This document shows, in pieces, positions 24,334 to 35,892 of a stretch of DNA of 63,309 nucleotides. Source of the DNA: Fragilaria crotonensis (lineage: Eukaryota; Bacillariophyta; Fragilariophyceae; Fragilariales; Fragilariaceae). Below the pieces are notes generated by a model. The model saw nothing but the letters and a program-made list of their open reading frames with translations, was not told the origin of the DNA and made no database searches. Made by a program: the position numbers and the translations under genes. The stretch lies in contig JAKSYS010000346.1 of NCBI GenBank assembly GCA_022925895.1, forward strand, positions 1 through 63,309, in the 5' to 3' direction. Every line of letters begins with the position of its first letter. Position 1 is the first letter of the stretch.

Positions 24334-24921
24334 TCAATTGTCGTCTTGCAAAAAACTTTCCATGGCTGTTTGAATTGGCACAGGCACGAACCTCAATTTC
24401 GGAGGATAGTAGAATCGCAACCTCGCAAAGACTTGTGATTGGATCACACTTCCCCTCCGTCCCTGCAGTATCTGTTGCATCCGTTCCTGCACTTGCGTCT
24501 CTTGTGCTTCCGTCAGGTCACACAAGTGCAGGGGCAGACACCAAAACACTCGTGCCTGTTTGCAATCGGGAGAAACTTCTGCATCCAACAGCACAATGGG
24601 AAACCCCTGGATGCAGAATTCACCAGTCGTTTCGGCAATGCGATCCACCACGCCCGAGACGGTTTCGAAAATTCGACGCGCTTCGGACAATTGATTGGGA
24701 GAAGGACCGGGATTGATGGTGAAGAGCGATTCACGCGAATTCTGCATCACATCGAGAGAACATGCTTCCAAAAAGGGCATCCCCTGGGAAATCACTTGTT
24801 TTAGATTCGGATTGCGAGGGTATTTAACGGTAGTCGCAACGTTTGATGATGACGATTCGTCAGAGGATGATGATGAGGATAGATATCGACTATTTCGATT
24901 AGAGAGAGGTCGAAGGGGAGC
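24334..24921 (-). CDS. RbfA-like ribosome-binding factor (organellar), 5' end uncertain
   Basis: The frame is open from 24921 down to the stop at 24334. The conserved part matches RbfA, a KH-like factor that binds the small subunit and helps 16S rRNA maturation: SEARRIFETVSGVVDRIAE, LLDAEVSPDCKQARVFW (the typical V-S-P-D-x-x-x-A-x-V strand), and a C-terminal LRFYYPPKLRFVPV. No ATG lies upstream of the second residue group; the first in-frame ATG is within ISQGMPF at about 24780. The Ser-rich open segment 24796-24921 looks like part of an organelle presequence, and an ATG in another frame upstream (near 24960) hints at a missing exon or a frame error. Plastid or mitochondrial location is inferred. 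Confidence 0.72.
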   Translation of the reverse strand, partial: APLRPLSNRNSRYLSSSSSSDESSSSNVATTVKYPRNPNLKQVISQGMPFLEACSLDVMQNSRESLFTINPGPSPNQLSEARRIFETVSGVVDRIAETTGEFCIQGFPIVLLDAEVSPDCKQARVFWCLPLHLCDLTEAQETQVQERMQQILQGRRGSVIQSQVFARLRFYYPPKLRFVPVPIQTAMESFLQDDN

Positions 24922-25330
24922 CTATGCGGCGAGTAGATAATACTACTGACATCCTCATCGTCATGTGGCCTGTTGCTCTTTTTTATGGTCGTTGGTCCTT
25001 ATTTTAGCTGTATCTCGTACGGGTACAGTTGCATTTCACTTCGGCTACGCTCCGTCTGTCATGTGCCAGATTGTGATGCTGAATTTGGGGTACTATCGGT
25101 AGTCTTACAGTACTCCAGTACTACCATACTGTATTCTACGTACTGTATCTCATCTACAGTATGATAGTGGCGATTTGGAACTTGCGTAGTCCGCCTACCA
25201 GGTACCAGCACTGGACGGATGGCACATGAACACATGAACGAGCAGACTTGGATCCTTCGACCACAACTCAGGAATCAGGAAACAGAGCTCTTGACAACTA
25301 CAAGTACTCCGAGTACATCGCATCGAGCAT
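24922..25330. other. Divergent intergenic region
   Basis: It separates the RbfA-like gene (-) from the gene at about 25331 (+) and is rich in palindromic GTACT words (for example around 25105-25160). No gene is seen. Confidence 0.5.
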
Positions 25331-26456
25331 TTGAAAGACGCAATGCCATGTTGGTCGCCACGTTCACTACCTTCATTGTTGATGGCCTTGGCGTTTCTAA
25401 CGATATCAGTAACGACCGTATTCCACGTCCAGGCGTTTGTCATTCACAGACACAGGCGCAGTTGTCGATTTGGTCGTTGCAATGATCCGTCACTTGCCCC
25501 TTCATGTCGTCCCTTGCACTTGCGATTCGGATCATTATCATCCACTCTCAAGCTCCAGATACACGCGTTGCAGGCAATCACGTCTCAATCTCCCCACTGC
25601 CGCCACTGAGTTATGGCTGGATTTACGAGGTACCAAACTGTCACCAACGGAAGCGAAAGATCGTTTGGAACGCGATTTGGGCTGTACTGACTTTGTGGAT
25701 CGCATATTCATCGATGCCACTTTGTCATACACTACTGATATCTCAAAAACTGGAACCACGTCAATGATTGTGCAGCAATCTTACGACCAGACGAATGGCC
25801 GTCCAATCCTTGTTGGCCTGGATGGTATCATCGTGAGACTGCCGGCATCGGGCATATTGGTCGATCCCATGCCTGCTCTTAATGCTATTCTCGATACTAC
25901 GACAACTACCACTATGTATAATAATAACACCAACAACGCAACGACTTTACTCACAAAGTGGATCGTGTTGGAATCGGAACCGGGTGAGCCACTACCACGC
26001 CAAGAAGGAATTGCCAGTCTTGTCCCACTCTTGGCAGGCGCTGCTGCAACGGTAGGAGGAGGAGGAGACGCACTCTTGATGGGAGAGGATGCGACAACTT
26101 CTACTTCTACTACGAGGAGAGGCTGTGGGGTGGCCTGGTCATGTCAAACTAGATCAGATCTTCTACATGCTGGCATGGTGGTTCAATCGTTGGAACGAGT
26201 GGAAAGTACTCGAGGAGGGATCTTGTTGAGCAGTCCATTATCGTTCTTGACGGCAGCTGGAAGCGATGACGGCAAAGACAGCAGTACGCAGCTGCAATGT
26301 GCTCTTTTACTGCCCTTTGATCAAGTCTTGTGGCAGACAGCGTTGAAATTCTTCAGGGAATCGACAGACCCCGAGGAAGGTGTTGCGGACGACGAATATG
26401 ACTACTTTGATGATGATATTGAAGACATGCTAAGTGTATCACGAGATACTACATAA
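25331..26456 (+). CDS. Unknown protein with plastid-type leader; leader and body in different frames
   Basis: The body is open in one frame up to the stop at 26456 and contains TELWLDLRGTKLSPTEAKDR, a Gly-rich insert, and an acidic tail (DDEYDYFDDDIED). The frame beginning at the ATG at 25331 encodes a strong hydrophobic segment (LLMALAFLTISVTTVF) ending in VQAFVI followed by basic, Ser-rich sequence. This is the layout of a diatom bipartite plastid presequence, whose signal cleavage site has a Phe at +1. The two frames must join between about 25440 and 25620 by a short intron or by a base error; I cannot tell which. If the leader is not used, the body frame has its own ATG at 25437. I recognise no family for the mature part. 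Confidence 0.55.
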
Positions 26457-26489
26457 CACGGTAGAAGCCTGCTGTTATTGTTGCTTTAA

Positions 26490-27233
26490 CTACGATTCTA
26501 TCTCAGATAAAGTGGTTGACTCTGCCACATGTATCGTTCGATCTGGCAGCACCACGAAGTCCATACGAAAGTCATGTTCGTTCGTTGGAATGGCGGACTC
26601 CACCCACTGACAGGCCAATCCTACGCCGATCAAGGTGGGCTTAGTTGTTGAAGCAGTCGTTGGAGGATCCGAGCACATTTTGGCCAAGAATCGATCGTAA
26701 TATCCCTTTCCTTGCCCCAATCGACCACCCTGAGCGTCGAATGCCAATCCTGGAACAAGAATTACATCTAAATCTCCTGGTTTCGCAACAACCCACTCCT
26801 CCCCATCCTCACTGCCATCCGGTACAGCAGGCGGTTCGGGAATACTCCACTTGTTCTTCGGCCACTGCTTGTGAAAATCAACAATGCGCGGACATTGAAT
26901 GAGTTCCATATCGGCATGTTCAAAGTTCCTTCCCACCCGCGGCACGTAAACTGTCTTTCCACCGCAATTATCATCATCATTGCCTTGTTGAATAGCCCGT
27001 CGCAACATTTCGTCAGTTTGGATCTCACACGACGGCATGCTCAAAAATAATCCCACAGTCTTGGCACGTTGATACACTGGCAAGTCACACACGCGATTCC
27101 AAACTAATAGACTCTCTTCGTGCAACGTTGATGGAGGAAGCTGTTGCAAGGTGGAACGCATGCGTTGACGCAACGCTTGTTTATGAGACCGTATCGTTGA
27201 CATGGTGTTGTCGTTGCTCTCGCTGCCGCTCAT
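26490..27233 (-). CDS. MTHFS: 5-formyltetrahydrofolate cyclo-ligase
   Basis: MTHFS converts 5-formyl-THF plus ATP to 5,10-methenyl-THF, returning stored folate to one-carbon metabolism. The diagnostic C-terminal block is present: DVILVPGLAFDAQGGRLG followed by QGKGYYDRFL at about residues 155-182, the ATP/folate-binding signature. The N-terminal part has KQALRQRMRSTLQQLP and VGLFLSMPSCEIQT, also typical. The ATG at 27233 gives 247 aa; an inner ATG at 27203 (MSTIRSHKQ) is equally possible. Upstream in another frame (27230-27439, minus) is a basic, Ser/Phe-rich segment starting MNPRRYICRL that resembles a mitochondrial presequence, so the real N-terminus may be longer and hidden by a frame break. 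Confidence 0.93.
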   Translation of the reverse strand: MSGSESNDNTMSTIRSHKQALRQRMRSTLQQLPPSTLHEESLLVWNRVCDLPVYQRAKTVGLFLSMPSCEIQTDEMLRRAIQQGNDDDNCGGKTVYVPRVGRNFEHADMELIQCPRIVDFHKQWPKNKWSIPEPPAVPDGSEDGEEWVVAKPGDLDVILVPGLAFDAQGGRLGQGKGYYDRFLAKMCSDPPTTASTTKPTLIGVGLACQWVESAIPTNEHDFRMDFVVLPDRTIHVAESTTLSEIES

Positions 27234-27439
27234 TGTTGTGGGATTTTTGGCAGACGTGACACAGCAGCGGATTGTTGACACGAGTGGTGGAGTTGATTTG
27301 TAAAGGAAGTTGAGAATGAGCAGAATCCGAGCAAGGTTGTTGGAAGTCGGCAGATATAGCGTCGAGGGTTCATTCCTGCTCGATGTTTGTCATGACTTCG
27401 TTGCCTACTTCCCGACTCCAAGCATATTTCTGCGCGCAC

Positions 27440-28781
27440 TTGTTTTGTTGTGTACTCGGAACTCGAAACTACTGGTGGGAGTCTCCAAGGACCTGGGACA
27501 TCCGGAATTTATGTACTCTTCAAGGAGTTACGGGTAAATCCAGTAACGGCAATATTTGAGTTCCTAAATATTATACACCCTTGTATACATGTATAACGCG
27601 CGCGCCGTTTGTGCCTTGGCTTGCTCTCGGGGAGGCATGGCGTGCTGCACCAACGCATTCTTCTCATGGAAATTCCTAGAAACAAAATTGACAAAATCTT
27701 CTCACCAGCCAACCCATGATTTCTTCTCCCAGGAAACGTCTTCTCCGGAATTCCTTCTCGGAGAAGATTTTTGTGTGAACGCGACAGTTTACTGTTGCGT
27801 GTTGCGTTCTGTCCACAAGGCTGTATTTGTTCATATTTCATACTGTCGACCGATTCCTAAACAAAAGATGTATTCATACGTAATTTACATTCATGGTATG
27901 TGTGGTAAATGGCTTTCGTAGAGCGTACGTACCATCCACGCTAGTTTTCGGTTTCTTGTGCTTTTCGTGAACAACAAATGTCCGTGTACTTGAGACCATT
28001 TTTTGCAAACAGCAAAATTGACAAATTCTTCTCATGGAATTTTCCTGGATACAAATTCTTCTTATGAATGACATCAAAATTGTCGGCTGACCGGCTCGCA
28101 TGCATTGAGTGACGCCAGCCATACTCAATGACGTTACTATTAAGACGACTTGTAGTCGGTATGCAGAAGTTGCTATGATAGATACTGGGTACTCGTACAA
28201 GTATGATATGCCGATGTTATATGTATCATATTATTACCGGACCAAAAGCGAGAATTTCATGCGTCTCCCTAACTATGGCGATTGACATACGGAGGGTTTC
28301 ACTTGTTTGTCCCTTGTGCTTCTTTGGCAGTTGGCATGTCGTTGCTATCGTCGGTGGGTCTGGCGTCTGTCCGGCCCTTCAAATTCTCTCCACCAAAGAT
28401 GGGACTTGCCAGTTGCCAGTCCCATGTCCCATGTCCCATGTATGGTGGAGTGATCTGGCGCTGTAAAGTGTTTTTGCTGAATCCAGTATAGCCTTGTAGA
28501 ACTAGTACGACAGTAGGGCATAAAGTCGCTTATTTCATTCACACACAAGCGTGTCTCGTTTTGAGGCAAACGGCATATGAACATATCGTATACATCCCAT
28601 ACCGTCGCCGCCGTGAATCGTGCGCGATACTTCCATATCATGAAATTGGTAACAACGAACTTGATCTGTCATGCATACGATTTCTCAAAAGTGTCCGCCG
28701 CATCAGCATGGGGCAGCCTTCGCCTTCACCTCACAAATCAATATCTGAGATTATCCAGAAACGAAATCAAAACTCTATACC
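27440..28781. other. Intergenic region without a recognisable gene
   Basis: Short ORFs exist on both strands but none shows a family signature or gene-like composition. The last 170 bases (from about 28610) resemble the sequence before the second chitin-binding gene (from about 37870) and probably form a duplicated promoter and 5' UTR. Confidence 0.5.
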
Positions 28782-30378
28782 ATGACGATCAGTTTTTCCG
28801 CAGCATTCATCCTGTTTTCATTTCCTGTCATTACGGCGATGGGCAGCAATGGCAGTGGACGTCATGCCAACTCGAATGTAAGTTGCAATCGGACACTACC
28901 AAATTCCGATTCAACTGGGTCATGGGACGTGGTGAGGAGACCTCCTCGATCCCAGAATGCGTTGCAAAGAAGTATGAAAAAATCGCTTATCACTAATCAC
29001 GTGCTTGTTGTTCCCTCATTTCATTTCACCTTGTAGCCTGCCGGTCCTCGTGGCGGACAAGAGGGGAGAACGACGGCCTCGCATCCACGCACGGTGGGTG
29101 CAATGAATGGCATGTCTCGTCATCGTGAAAGCAATTCCGTCCATTGGGCTACCGGTGCTGCGATGATGCAAGAAACCGAACGCACGAGCGGTACTTGTGG
29201 CGACGGTAATATGGGTAACGGACTTTGTCCTACGGCTGGGCAATGCTGCTCCACTTATGGATGGTGCGGTGTCGGTCCTGAATACTGCACAGGAACGACC
29301 GTTCCTGCCACCAGCCGTATCCGGAGCACCTGTTGCTGCACCAGTTGGTGTCTCTCCAGTCAGTGTCGTCTCTCCAGTCAATGACGTCTCTCCAGTTGCT
29401 CCAGTCGGTAGCGTTGCTCCAGTCAGTAGCGTTGCTCCAGTCGGTAGCATCGCTCCAGTCAGTAGCGTCGCTCCAGTCGGTAGCATCGCTCCAGTCGGTA
29501 GTCCAGTCAATGACACGTGCTTTGCTCAAGTGGATGTTACATGCGTCCCACCAGTCGACCCTGCTGATCCCGACGGTAAACGATTCGAGGATTGCGATTC
29601 CATCAATATTGCTCCAGCCGAGTGTACAGAGTCAGTGAACCTGCTGACCTTTCGCTTCAGCGGAGGTGACTGCCTTGATTCGAACAACATTCAGGATCCA
29701 CGTATCTTCAGTTGCGAAGACTTTGCCGGGGGTCCTGCGGCTTCTGACGATTTTGGCGCTGAGGCGTACATGATCATCACTGACCTTGAGGGACAAGGCA
29801 TCAACTACTTTGACGGCTTCATCAGAGTAGGTGAGGTTTTCAATATAACCAACATTCTACCAAATCCTGTCATCGCCGCCAACTTGAACGTTACGATCTA
29901 CGAGGGCTCGCCTGCCTATGAGAACATTCGTGAGGCGATTATCATCGACACCTCTTGCTCCGAAGTGACCTTCTTGAAGGATAGCTATGGTGTTCTCGAG
30001 CTTATTGGCTTTCAAAACCCAAGTCAAGGATACCAATCGTGTGTCGTTCCTGTTTGGTTCGGCTTCGCCATCCAGAATACTGCTGAGGGTGCCGATGCTG
30101 TCGTCGAGTCGTTGACCGTGGCCACGAACTTTGACCCACCGAACGATTTCCTCGACTACACCGTTGACGTTGTTGGTCTTGCTTTGAAACCTGGTGATGG
30201 GCTGCCATTGTCAAGCGACCCCATCAACATTGATCTTTCCATTCGTAGGCGTTACACTGCCGTCGCGGCTATGGACGGAGTTTCCACGGAGGGCTACAGC
30301 TGCCGCGGCAGAAGTGTCTTGAGCTTCACGGCAGGTATTGCGGACACCAGACCAACGCCGTCCCCTGCCGGTCCATAA
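28782..30378 (+). CDS. Secreted CBM18 chitin-binding protein with unknown C-terminal domain (spliced; one frame break)
   Basis: Exon 1 (28782-28877) encodes 32 residues starting with a signal peptide (MTISFSAAFILFSFPVITA). An intron with GTAAGT at 28878 and TTGTAG ending at 29036 (159 nt) follows. Exon 2 continues in phase 0 with a short linker and one hevein-type chitin-binding domain: six Cys in the order C, C, CC, C, C (GTCGDGN to GPEYCTG, about 29185-29295). The next segment, a run of APV(G/S)S(V/I) repeats encoded by 18-nt units (about 29396-29506), and a 285-residue C-terminal region lie in the +1 frame. A break must therefore lie near 29305-29320. The C-terminal region is Cys-containing and strand-rich; I do not recognise it. 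The protein is probably secreted and binds chitin. Confidence 0.7.
29396..29506 (+). repeat. 18-nt minisatellite coding for APV(G/S)S(V/I)
   Basis: About six units of GCTCCAGTCGGTAGCGTT with small changes lie in tandem and keep the frame. Confidence 0.8.
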
Positions 30379-30694
30379 TAAGCTTGGGAATCGCATGATT
30401 GCATTAAGGTGTAATGCCTTCCCTTTTAGTAACGAGTCTAAATGACTGCTTTATACAAGTTTATGCATCAATAAATGTGAACTTCTGCTTTGCTTGTTTC
30501 CCCTAGGCTCTCTACCTCAAGGACTGGACTAGGATACATCAGAAGCTGAGTTCGAATCTGCAGTGCAAACAAGGCTGAGTAGTTGGGATAATCACAAAAC
30601 TTATATGGTACTAAGGCCTGCCAGTCTCGTCTCATATCATATGTTCGGTTATAACATTACATTCGATTCGTCACGTTTCTTGGGCACTCCTCCC
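30379..30694. other. Convergent intergenic region
   Basis: 3' flanks of the chitin-binding gene (+) and the LRR gene (-). AATAAA occurs near 30470. No gene is seen. Confidence 0.5.
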
Positions 30695-33519
30695 CTAAAT
30701 CAGCTCCTCCTCCGTCATGTTTCTCCTCATTGGTGAGGTCAAATACGAGTCAGCGTCCATAGTAGAGGCACTAGAAGTCCACTCCCGCACAACTTCATCG
30801 TGAACAAAATCTTCATCACAACCAAATTCACCAGGTGATGAGGTCGAATTCCAGCCAGAACTAGACTCGTCTGAGAGAACGTCGCCGAGACCATCGTTGA
30901 GCTGTACAGATGGTAGTCCAGCTGAACCCTGAAGATTAAGATGGAACGCGTAGCGCGACGACATTAGCATGGTTGTACAAAAAGACAAGAAAATTCCCGT
31001 AACGCGTGCGGAACACTTACAGTTATAGCCGTTTGTTCCACAGGAAAGAGACGGGTTCGGTTGCGACGGGCTCGTCGAGCGTGGCGTACAAACAAAACAG
31101 CAAGGATCGCCACAACCGACAGCCCGATTGCCGATCCCAACAACCACCAGTTAACGGAGCTACCGTCTTCAGATCTGACAATAAACTCATTCTGTTCCCT
31201 AATCTGAGTTGGAGCACGAGTTGGAGATGAAGTCGGAGCTGAAGTGACAGGCGCCAAAGCCGGGAGCGCTTCCGTCAAGTAGCTCGAATAGCTGGAGAAA
31301 TTATCGACGAGGGCAGATTGCACTTGCGCCTCGAAACTAGAAGCATCCGAAACCCTTCCTTCAATTCCAAAATCAACTACCAGAGAGTTCACGAGTCGGC
31401 GCCATCTTCTGGTTTTGTGGGCGAGTTGGGCCCCTCCGCTCGAAGAATTTCCAATCGACTGATTCAAGATGGTGACACTCTCAACAGCGACGTTGGACGA
31501 CAGCAGGTATCCCATGGTCTCGCGGGTCAAAGTTTGCAAATCGCCACTTTCGAGCATGCCTTGAACATTGTAGAAAACAGCTGTGACGTTCAGAACAACA
31601 AACCCAAGCGACGGAGTTGAGGATGGAGTAACCGATGGGCGGAACGAAGGAGCCGAAGGTATCACGGTAGACGACGGAAGGGTTGGGAGGGAGCTAGGTG
31701 CCAAAGATGGCTCTGTAGAGCCCCCGCTGATCGGATAATCTAGCGTTATACTTGGATAATCGGACATGGTAGGTGAGAGGAAAGTTGGAAGGAATGTTGG
31801 AGATTCTGTCAGTGGGGACAGCGATGGAGACGAGGTCGGTAACGAACTTGGTGGATCCGTAACCGAAATGACAGTATTGTTCAAGACATATCGGCAAATG
31901 GTAGAACCAATGACGTTGGAAGGGACATCGCAAGGAATACACTGGGATCCTGGCCTGTATGATCGCCCAACAGTGGGCTCAAAGGTACCTGCTGGGCAAG
32001 CAATAGCGTTGCATCCATACGGGTTAGGGTTCAAGCCGTTCATCGACTTGCGAGTGCAAAGACGTGGTGGAACCGTGCCCACCAACCCAACATTATCGAC
32101 GCGAAGGAAGTCTAGAGGCAGGCTCCCCATACAAGGCGGAATCTCACCGTGCATGTCACGATTTCCAGCAATGTCAAAAGAATTCAATTGACCAAACTGG
32201 CAAAACTCGGACGGAATAGTCCCACTCAAATCGTTGAACTGGAGAAGCATGCGACGCAGGTGGCGCAGACGGTTCAAGCACGGTGGAATGGAACCGGTCA
32301 ATTGATTTGTTCCCAACTCCAGCTGCGTGAGCTGCTGCATGTTACAGAGCTTCTCCGGGATAGTTCCTTTGATACGATTGTTGACAAGTTTGAGTTGTCT
32401 CAATCGTCCAAGCTTTTCCAGGCTCGCGGGGATTGTACCGGCCAACCGGCGATCAGTAACGTCCAACATTATAACATAACCTCGCTCGTCGCACGTGACG
32501 CCTGTATAGCGGCAATAGTCTTTGCTCTTGAACCAGTTGTGTACTTCTTTCGATATAGCAGCCGACATCTCGGTTGCATCGTACAATGCGCGAAGGCCAT
32601 CCATCTGTTCAACTCCAATGGCAGTGTGGCTGGGAGCAGAACTTGGAGATACAGACAAGGACGGAGACACAGTAGGGACACTTGAAGGTTCCAGAGTTGG
32701 TGCGACAACTGGCAAGGGTAAAGGCAAGTACTCCTCGCCTTCACAATACAGCGAATCTTGGAGCTTCGTGTTGTTCGTCCAAATGACTGGATCCAAAGGA
32801 GGAGCGACGGGGGCGAAGGCAGAGAGGTGGCCCACACGACATCCAACTGGATCATCCATCCATTCCATGTGCATGGGCCCGAATCGATTGTCCTTGCCGT
32901 TGAGGAGTGGAGCTCCGACAAATGCAGCTTTGAGGTAAAACTCTTGCACCAACAATGGAACAGCAGCAAAGTCGTCAACTCTGACAGCTCCTGTGAAGAA
33001 AGAGAATTGAAGTTCGAGACCCTGTGACGACGACGAGTTAGTAAACACACATATTTGGTCGAGGCAAGTGAATGAATTCCAACTCACCATTTGCTCTGGA
33101 ACGGCGCACTCTTCCTTTGTGCAAGGATACATGGAGCAGTGCGTGAAGCGGTCATCACCTCCATCTTGCAAGGCGTAGGTTGTGTAGTAGTAAGATCCGT
33201 GATGACCTGCTTCTCCAACCCTGACAGTCAAATCACCAACCAATTCCATGCCACAAAATCCGTTTTCGCACGTTCCCAGTGGCGCACAATTGGCAGTGGA
33301 GAATCGTTTGGTATCCCATGGGTTGACATCTTCTTGAACAGTAAAAACACCATCCATGAGCCCACAACTGGAGATGTCTCTCTCCACTGCAAACGTAATG
33401 CATCGTGGACGGCAAGACTTGACGCCTTCGCAGTTTTCACCATTTTCGCGAACATTGGCAGCTGTCGTCGCCAAGCTGCCGCCCAGCACAAGGACGAGGG
33501 CACGTGGCAAGAGTTTCAT
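30695..33519 (-). CDS. LRR receptor-like type I transmembrane protein (two introns)
   Basis: The ATG at 33519 opens a signal peptide (MKLLPRALVLVLGGSLATTA). A Cys-rich ectodomain of about 240 residues follows, then a Pro/Ser linker, about six plant-type LRRs (residues about 350-487; LGRLRQLKLVNNRIKGTIP, LTQLELGTNQLTGSIP), a second Pro/Ser/Thr-rich stalk, a membrane-proximal domain and one TM helix (residues about 790-811) followed by RHARRARR. A 92-nt intron (30929-31020, GTAAGT to TTCAG) joins a short acidic Ser-rich tail ending at 30695. A second probable intron, 33022-33087, is 66 nt, in phase 0, without stops and with a TACTAAC branch site. No kinase domain is present. It is likely a cell-surface recognition or adhesion protein. 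Confidence 0.82.
30929..31020 (-). other. Intron before the cytoplasmic tail exon of the LRR gene
   Basis: On the minus strand it begins GTAAGT and ends ATCTTCAG. Exon 1 ends on a complete codon and the 78-codon last exon (30928-30695) continues in phase. Confidence 0.8.
33022..33087 (-). other. 66-nt stop-free candidate intron in the LRR gene
   Basis: GTGAGT start, TCACAG end, and TACTAAC 22 nt before the end. The length is a multiple of three, so retention would insert 22 residues. Confidence 0.65.
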
Positions 33520-35122
33520 GACGCAAATGCGAGATCAAGCTTATGCAGTAGTCGACTGGTTTGGGCGTGTATGTGAGTGTAGGTCAAACACAAATGACAG
33601 AACTTTGTTTTCAGGTATGCACTTTGTTTTGTGACCTGAATCATACTGAATTTGGAGAACCGGGCCCAGGGCTCATCCCGTTGAGAGTCAAGCATGCCGG
33701 AATGCTTGTGTGGATTGATGAGTACTCCAACCAGTTGGGAGGCAGATACAATGTAATGGATCACAGTAACTCCTATCTTTGCCCCGCTGCAGTCAAGTTG
33801 AAAAACGAACCACCGTGGAAGTACGGCGTTACGGGACAGGCGGTGTAGGCAATCCATCGTTTGGTACCTGGAAGTCATTCCGATGTGATACACACAACAT
33901 GGTTCCGTTCAAAGCACCTCAGTTGTCACATCTACCGGTAGTTTTCTCCGTGGACTCAATCGATGATGGATGCAGTAACTGATGACGGAATTGTCACGAT
34001 GGGATGCCTCGTCACCAACTACGGTGCCAGTACAATACCTGGCTACTGCACCTGATCCTGGAACGAGTTGGAGTGCTCACTGTTCACCTGGTTCAGGGTT
34101 CGGGGTGCAGGTATGAGTTGGAGTGCTCACGACCACGGCCGATCAGACCGCACCAAGACTCAAGCTAGGCCGCGACAGATCACAGCACACACGGCCATCA
34201 CACTTCCAAACACTTAAGCGCAATGTACCATTCCATCATGGAATGTTTGCCATTTGCGCGCTCATCGTGATGTAGACTATCGACCATCGACCTAATACAG
34301 TGATATAAACGAATCATTGAACGGTATGAACTGAAATCGTTCGTTGTGTCTTGAGTTCGATTTTCGTTCGTATATATGCATATATCATATAGATCATAGT
34401 ATTCAGAGTTCGGAGTCCAAGAACTCGATTACTCCAGTACCAGTACGACCACGGCGACTCATCCCAAGTCCCAAGTTTAGGTGGTGGTATATGCATATCT
34501 CTCACATGTTTGCAGGGCGTATTGAGTCCTTAAGTATCGGCGTTTCGTAAAAAAACATAGGAATAAACGGATCCTGTTTACAAGTCAACAAGTTAAAAGT
34601 CCGATGACAGGCTCAGCTGATGTCCGCATTTGAGGCTTTTAGCTCCGGCCTCTTTATTTTCAATTTGTCATTAATGTTTGTAGGAGTACAATCACATACT
34701 CCTACGTACCAACTACTGGTACTTGTACTGTTGAGAGAAAAGCGGGTGACATCCGACTTTCCAATTTCCAATAGGATCCTGGAGCCCAATTCGACAGTTC
34801 TATGATGATCCAGGACGATCAACGAACGGATCTTGAAAAATCATAAATGCATAATGGAGTACTGTAGTACCGCACACATATGAACATATATCACCTCTCG
34901 ACTCGAGATCCTCCTTGAAGATCCAGGACGAACAACGAACAGATATATGAATAATCATTTATTTATAAATCTCGTCGCGATGCTTGATTCGCGACCACTT
35001 TGCTGAGTTCATACGTGGGGCTTTCATCCCTCTTATCATGCATGCTCCACAACGCTCACAAAATAAAAACCTAAAAAAGCAAAACAACGAACCAGTTCAG
35101 AATTGCTCATAACAACACAATC
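33520..35122. other. Intergenic region of 1.6 kb
   Basis: A 95-codon ORF at 33561-33848 (+) shows no recognisable family and no clear coding bias. The rest is AT-rich with many GTACT and CATATG words. Promoters of the divergent LRR (-) and SDR (+) genes should lie here. Confidence 0.45.
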
Positions 35123-35892
35123 ATGACTACTACTTTCCAAATCAACGACGCCGTCGCATTCGTGACTGGAACGAACAAGAAGAATGGCATCGGCCGCGCC
35201 ATTGTGGATGCACTGCTTGCGAACGGAGTCAAGAAGGTGTACGCCACTGCCCGTGACGCAAGCCAGCTTGATGAACTCGTCCAGACAGCCGGCGGACGAG
35301 TTGTCGCTGTTTCCTCGATGTTGCAGACAAGGACCAAATTGCGAGCCTCGGTGACCTCTACCCTGATGTCAATCTTCTCATCAACAATGCTGGGTATGCA
35401 GGATATGCTGCCTCGGCACTTGATAGCAACACTCTGGATGAGGCAGTCAAGGAGATCGAAGTGAACTACTTTGGTCCTCTCAGAATCAACCATAGCTTCG
35501 CCAAGAACTTGAAGGGCAAGACCAATACTGCCGTTGTCAATGTTGCATCAATCGCCAGTTTCATTAATTTCAACATTGCTGGAACGTACTCAGCGTCGAA
35601 GGCCGCCATTCATTCATTGACGCAAGCGCAGCGTCGCGACTTTGGACATGAAACACTGGTGATTGGTGTTTATCCTGGTCCTATAGACACAGACATGGCA
35701 GACGGTCTCCCATTTGACAAGACACCACCATCAGCTGTTGCGAGTGCTATTGTGGATGCCCTTTTAACTGGGAATGAAGATGTATTTCCAGATGAAATGG
35801 CAATCCAGCTTCACGCTGGATGGCAGGCTGATGCCAAGGCAATGGAGGTCGTGATGGCGACTCCTCAGCCCGCAGAACCTATTCCAGCTTGA
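35123..35892 (+). CDS. Short-chain dehydrogenase/reductase with one frameshift
   Basis: Classical SDR motifs are in order: the NAD(P)-binding TGTNKKNGIGRA at about residue 15, NNAG (about 35380-35391, in the second frame), NVASIASF and the catalytic YSASKAA at about 35590-35607, and PGPIDTDM after it. The first frame (from ATG 35123) covers the start up to VVAVS near 35310; the rest reads in the -1 frame to the stop at 35892. One base missing at CCTCGATG near 35314 would restore LDVADKDQI, a normal SDR strand, so the break is most likely a single lost C. Expected size is about 256 aa, normal for the family. Substrate cannot be told. Confidence 0.85.

Noticed and set aside
24276-24940. Plus-strand ORFs over the RbfA-like gene
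   Set aside because: They lack any family pattern, while the minus strand carries the RbfA motifs.
29016-29516. Minus-strand Thr/Gly/Ala repeat proteins
   Set aside because: They are mirror translations of the APVG-type minisatellite of the plus-strand chitin-binding gene.
33561-33848. 95-codon ORF in the LRR-SDR intergenic region
   Set aside because: No family pattern and no supporting feature; kept only as a note.
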